The position numbers were made by a program, and so were the translations under genes. From WTFY01 sp965214675 (GTDB lineage Bacteria; Pseudomonadota; Gammaproteobacteria; UBA4575), in contig OZ243969.1 of the NCBI GenBank assembly GCA_965214675.1, positions 124,001 through 188,000 of the forward strand: a DNA stretch of 64,000 nt. Direction: 5' to 3'. Position 1 is the first letter of the stretch, and the number at the start of each line of letters is the position of its first letter. Below are positions 60,657 to 64,000 of this stretch, piece after piece. The notes beneath the pieces are model-generated. The model worked only from the letters and a program-made list of their open reading frames with translations. It was not told the origin of the DNA and searched no databases.

Positions 60657-61362
60657 ATCCCATACCCTCGGCCGGGACATCGGTACTTCTCGACATGTAA
60701 GGGCCCGGCGGGTGCGCGAGGTCTACACGGTATTGCTCAAGCAGCACGGCCCGCAGACCTGGTGGCCAGCCGATGGAAAGTTCGAGGTCATGGCCGGTGC
60801 CATCCTCACGCAAAATACGGCCTGGACCAATGTAGCGAAGGCCATCGGAAACCTGAAGGCAGCCGGCATGCTCCATGCCGATGCCATTCATCAGGCCAAG
60901 CAGGAATCACTGGCCAGCCTCATCCGCCCGTCTGGCTATTACAATCTCAAGGCCAGGCGACTAAAAAATTATTGTGCCTGGTATACAGAAGCAGGCAGGT
61001 ATCAAAAGTTGCGCTACTGGCCGACGGACAGGTTGCGAAAGGCGCTGCTGAGTGTACATGGAGTTGGCCCCGAGACCGCCGATGATATTCTGCTGTATGC
61101 CTTTGGCAGGCCGGTATTCGTGATCGATGCCTACACGCGCAGGATCTTTGCCCGCCTCGGGGTGATCCATGGGAACGAGGCCTATGATGCGATTCGCGCC
61201 GTCTTTGAACGGCACCTGGCCAGGCGGTCCGGGATGTTTGCTGAATACCACGCCCTGATCGTGCAGCATGGCAAGGAAGTTTGCCGGCCTGCACCGAGAT
61301 GCGGGCACTGCAATCTGGCAGCGATGTGCCGGTTCCATCAGAACCCGCATCAGCCAGAGTAA
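60643..61362 (+). CDS. Endonuclease III-like HhH-GPD DNA glycosylase with iron-sulfur cluster
   Basis: A base-excision repair glycosylase of 239 residues. The helix-hairpin-helix reads VHGVGPETADDILL (about 138-151), the catalytic Asp is D162 in VIDAYTRRIFARLG, and C214, C220, C223 and C229 form the 4Fe-4S motif. At the place of the catalytic Lys of endonuclease III stands E144, so this protein is probably a monofunctional glycosylase without lyase activity. The start is a GTG overlapping rluB. It converges on the SDR gene with a 13-nt overlap. The damaged base recognised is unknown. Confidence 0.88.
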   Translation: MPSVESHTLGRDIGTSRHVRARRVREVYTVLLKQHGPQTWWPADGKFEVMAGAILTQNTAWTNVAKAIGNLKAAGMLHADAIHQAKQESLASLIRPSGYYNLKARRLKNYCAWYTEAGRYQKLRYWPTDRLRKALLSVHGVGPETADDILLYAFGRPVFVIDAYTRRIFARLGVIHGNEAYDAIRAVFERHLARRSGMFAEYHALIVQHGKEVCRPAPRCGHCNLAAMCRFHQNPHQPE

Positions 61363-62108
61363 TCAGGATTGACCTTGTAGTTGATCCCCGTAGTGCCCTG
61401 GCTGTCGGGGCCAATGAAGTACAGGTAAGGGGCGATCACCTGGTCCGGGGCTGGATACGTATGCGGGTGAACACCCGGGAAATGTGCGGTTCTCAGTTTG
61501 GTGCGTACCGGCGCCGGGTCCACACCGTTCACACGTATAGGCTTGTCACCATCGAGTTCCTGCGCAAGCACTTCCATCAGTCCGAGCAACGCAGACTTGG
61601 CCACCGCATAGGCGCCCCAGTAGGCGCTTTTGCAGTCGTGATTGGAAAATACGATGCTGGGGTCCTCGGATAATTCCAGCGCCGGGATGCAGCTCCTCAC
61701 GAGCAGGAAGGCGGCATGCTGGTTAACCGTGACGGTGCGAAGCCAGGTCTCAAGCGGGTAATTTCTCAAACCCTGCAGCGCGGCAATGTGGCCCGCATTG
61801 ACCACCAGCGAATCCAGGGGACGGTCCTGTTTACGCAGGAATTCGGCGAGCTTGAGGTAATCCACCTCGCCAGCACGCCGATGGTCGATCGCATAGTACA
61901 GCTGCGCCTGACCGGTAGTCTCTTGCAGTTTTGTACAAAGAGATTCCAGTTTCTGCTTGTTTCTGGACATCAAAACGAGCTGCGCTCCGAGGGCTGCGCA
62001 GGCCAATGCGAGAGCCTCACCGATGCCGTCGGTTGCTCCGGAGATCAGGATCATGCGTCCTTTGAGGCCATCCTCGGCCATGCAGTAATCGTTTAGCTGT
62101 AGTCTCAA
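61350..62108 (-). CDS. Short-chain dehydrogenase, YciK-like
   Basis: The 252-residue SDR has the cofactor motif GATDGIGEALALA, VVNAGHIAAL (NAG motif), and the catalytic Tyr-X3-Lys in AYAVAKSALLG, with a Ser/Asn-type region before it (SIVFSNHDCK). The sequence and position next to a phosphoglycolate phosphatase gene recall E. coli YciK. The substrate is not known. Start may be the ATG at 62108 or the one at 62081. RmuC lies upstream on the same strand. Confidence 0.85.
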   Translation of the reverse strand: MRLQLNDYCMAEDGLKGRMILISGATDGIGEALALACAALGAQLVLMSRNKQKLESLCTKLQETTGQAQLYYAIDHRRAGEVDYLKLAEFLRKQDRPLDSLVVNAGHIAALQGLRNYPLETWLRTVTVNQHAAFLLVRSCIPALELSEDPSIVFSNHDCKSAYWGAYAVAKSALLGLMEVLAQELDGDKPIRVNGVDPAPVRTKLRTAHFPGVHPHTYPAPDQVIAPYLYFIGPDSQGTTGINYKVNPDYSG

Positions 62109-62131
62109 GGCAGGTGGTGTCCAGGTGATCC

Positions 62132-63421
62132 CTATTCGCGGCCGGTGTTGTCCCCGCCCCGCGGAGAGGATTCGACCATCTTCAGGTCAGGGATGTCTTT
62201 TTTCTTCTCGATTCCCAGTTCTTCAAATTTTCTCGCGCCCGGCAGCACCTGTCGCTCCAGTGAGCCTGTCGCCTTGTTGAATTGCTCGACGCTGGCATCC
62301 AGGCTCCTGCCCAGTTTCTGCAAATGCTCCACAAAAGTGGCGACTCGGCGATACAGCTCTTCTCCCAGCTTCTGGATCTCCTCAGCGTTTTTAGCAACCG
62401 ATTGCTGGCGCCACCCGAAGGCGACTGCACGAAGCAGCGCAATGATGCTGGTCGGTGTTGCCAGGATGACTTTGTTGGCAAGGGCATCTTCCAGCAGTTG
62501 CGGATCGTGTTCGAGGGATGCAGAAAGGAATTGATCGCCCGGTATGAACAGCACGACAAAATCCGGGGAATGCTTGAACTGGTTCCAGTAGGCCTTGCTT
62601 GCAAGCTCACGCATGCGTTCGCGGACATTGCGTGCGTGCCTGTGCAGCAATTCCTCACGCTCCTTTTCATTACGGGTTTGCACTGCACCCAGATAGGCAT
62701 CCAGTGGTGTTTTCGCATCCACGATCAATTCCCTCTGATCAGGCATGCGCACCACCATGTCCGGGCGCATGCGCGTGTCCTCGTCATCCCCTGATTTCTG
62801 CTCATAGAAGTCGCAGTAGCTCACCATCCCGGCCAGTTCGGCGATTCGCTTGAGGGTCAGTTCTCCCCACTGACCGCGCACCTCGGGGCGGCGCAGGGCC
62901 TGCACCAGGTTCTGTGTTTCAGCGCGCAGGTCGGTCTGGGATTCATTAATCTGCTTGAGATGCTGGGTCAGAGAGCCGTACGATTCCTTGCGTTCTTTCT
63001 CGATAGCCCGTATTTGTGATTCTGTCTGCTTCAGGGCCTCATTGATGGGATGCAGGAGGGTTTCAATGGCTTTTTCCTTTTTCTCGAGGCTGGCTTCCGC
63101 CTGAATCTGGTATTGGGAGAGCTTTTCCCTGGCGAGCCTGAGAAAATTCTCGTTATTCGATTTCAGTGCCTGCTGCGACAGGCTCGCGAAGGTCTGTTGC
63201 AATTGCAGACTGACCGCTTCCATGCTTTCCAGCTTCTCGGCATGGCTGTTTCTTTCAAGTTCAAGCGACAGACCCAGGCGCTGCACCTCGGATTCAAGTG
63301 CCCTGAGGGCTTTGCGCTTTCGAAGATGCACGAGCCAGGCGCCTGCTCCTGCACCCAGCAAGAACAGGCTGGCTGCAAGCAGCGCCAGTGCCCAGAAATT
63401 TTGTAGTTCTGCAAGGGGCAT
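62132..63421 (-). CDS. rmuC: DNA recombination protein RmuC
   Basis: RmuC limits recombination at inverted repeats in E. coli and has a nuclease-like fold. The 429-residue protein begins with one membrane helix (FWALALLAASLFLLGAGAGA), continues as a coiled coil at about 35-175, and contains the core domain with RGQWGELTLKRIAELAGM and RELIVDAKTPLDAYL, resembling PD-(D/E)XK residues. Ends hydrophilic. It lies 12 nt after the gph gene, same strand. Confidence 0.93.
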   Translation of the reverse strand: MPLAELQNFWALALLAASLFLLGAGAGAWLVHLRKRKALRALESEVQRLGLSLELERNSHAEKLESMEAVSLQLQQTFASLSQQALKSNNENFLRLAREKLSQYQIQAEASLEKKEKAIETLLHPINEALKQTESQIRAIEKERKESYGSLTQHLKQINESQTDLRAETQNLVQALRRPEVRGQWGELTLKRIAELAGMVSYCDFYEQKSGDDEDTRMRPDMVVRMPDQRELIVDAKTPLDAYLGAVQTRNEKEREELLHRHARNVRERMRELASKAYWNQFKHSPDFVVLFIPGDQFLSASLEHDPQLLEDALANKVILATPTSIIALLRAVAFGWRQQSVAKNAEEIQKLGEELYRRVATFVEHLQKLGRSLDASVEQFNKATGSLERQVLPGARKFEELGIEKKKDIPDLKMVESSPRGGDNTGRE

Positions 63422-63433
63422 GAGAACGGCAGC

Positions 63434-64000
63434 TCAGCTGTGCACAGCCAGCCAGTCCATGAGTGCCAGGGCATTGTCGAGTACCACGTCTGCCCCCCAG
63501 GCATACGGGTCCTGGTGGTCCTGAATATAGCCATAGGCTGCCACGGCGGTCCTCATCTTGGCAGCCTTGCCGGCCTGTATGTCGCGCGGGTCATCACCCA
63601 TGTAAAGACACTCGACCGGTGCCACACCCAACAGGTCCGCTGCTCGAGAAAGCGGCTCAGGGCGGGGCTTTCTTTGAGGCATCGAGTCGCCGCTGATCGT
63701 ACAGCCTGCACGAGGAGTGAGTTCAAGCTTCTCGACCAGCGGTTCAGTCAGCCAGCCGGGCTTGTTGGTGACGATACCCCACGGCAGCCCGGCTTCGTCC
63801 AGGTGGTCCAGCAGCGTCAGAACGCCCGGGAACAAACGCGTTTTATGGTAAAGCCTGTCTGCATAGATCTGCAGGAATTCGTCGCGAAGCTGCAGGGTCT
63901 TGTGTGCATCCAGAGTCCCGTTGTAGCCAAGCTCGATCAATGCAATGCCTCCACGCGAGGTATGCTTTCGAATCTTCTGGTACTCGAGCTTTTTGCGGCC
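63434..64000 (-). CDS. gph: Phosphoglycolate phosphatase, N-terminus beyond the window
   Basis: A HAD-superfamily hydrolase, open through the right window edge. The visible 188 codons include the linker KIRKHTSRGGIALIELGYN, motif II GIVTNKPGWLTEPLV, motif III Lys in KPRPEPLSRAADLLG and motif IV YMGDDPRDIQAGKAA. The motif I DxDGT is in the missing part. The TTG at 63940 is not the start because the frame and family homology extend to base 64000. Neighbouring YciK-like and RmuC genes agree with gph. Confidence 0.9.
   Translation of the reverse strand, partial: GRKKLEYQKIRKHTSRGGIALIELGYNGTLDAHKTLQLRDEFLQIYADRLYHKTRLFPGVLTLLDHLDEAGLPWGIVTNKPGWLTEPLVEKLELTPRAGCTISGDSMPQRKPRPEPLSRAADLLGVAPVECLYMGDDPRDIQAGKAAKMRTAVAAYGYIQDHQDPYAWGADVVLDNALALMDWLAVHS

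Noticed and set aside
1..64000. Prophage, secretion island, toxin-antitoxin or defence cluster
   Set aside because: No phage structural genes, integrases, restriction enzymes, toxins or cas genes were recognised; apart from the two TnpB elements the content is housekeeping.

Overview
The window reads as chromosomal DNA of a gammaproteobacterium. Nearly every gene has a recognisable gammaproteobacterial homologue, the lipopolysaccharide genes (waaA, waaF, kdkA) mark a Gram-negative envelope, and two gene blocks follow the order I remember from Pseudomonas-type chromosomes: mreB-mreC-mreD beside gatC-gatA-gatB, and hemA-prfA-prmC divergent from TPR lipoprotein-lolB-ispE-tRNA-Gln-prs-rplY-pth-ychF. 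I cannot name the species. Coding density is very high, with many 4-nt ATGA/GTGA overlaps and many GTG or TTG starts.

Layout. 0-9.3 kb is an envelope region: a DUF6165 fragment, a GT9 glycosyltransferase, Kdo kinase, Kdo transferase, the pcm-rhodanese-tolC run, heptosyltransferase waaF, and an unassigned pair of a radical SAM enzyme and a Gfo/Idh/MocA oxidoreductase. 9.3-15.6 kb holds a TPP riboswitch with thiC, then msrA, pdxH, three small unknown genes, metY and a BolA-family gene. 15.66-16.89 kb is a TnpB element. 16.9-28.4 kb has rnd, chaN, mreBCD, gatCAB and prmC-prfA-hemA. A second copy of the TnpB element sits at 28.48-29.69 kb. 29.7-36.7 kb is the lolB/ispE/prs/rplY/pth/ychF block with tRNA-Gln and tRNA-Met. 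36.7-38.8 kb is a less conserved stretch: repeats next to tRNA-Met, an unknown exported protein, a SYLF protein and a YpsA-like protein. 38.8-47.3 kb has pckG, mazG, nadC, an alanine/glycine:Na+ symporter, egtD, argF and argD. 47.4-52.5 kb has a PuuD-like membrane protein, an orphan hyuB, an asparagine-synthase-like amidotransferase, grxD and rnt. 52.5-64 kb has argG, mlaA, folE, yciI, yciO, a site-2 protease, trpS, scpA-scpB-rluB, an endonuclease III relative, a YciK-like SDR, rmuC and a gph gene cut by the right edge.

The most unusual signal is the pair of TnpB elements. TnpB genes normally travel in IS605/IS607-type elements, which have neither terminal inverted repeats nor target duplications. 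Here each tnpB gene (about 85% protein identity between the copies, all catalytic residues present, no tnpA) lies between inverted ends that begin GGGAATTATGTA and continue, imperfectly, over 23-24 bp. The first copy is also flanked by a perfect 8-bp direct repeat, TAATTATT. That is the footprint of cut-and-paste transposition by a DDE-type enzyme acting in trans. A second notable point is mreC, whose conserved N-terminus can only be read from an ATC start codon placed behind a strong ribosome binding site.
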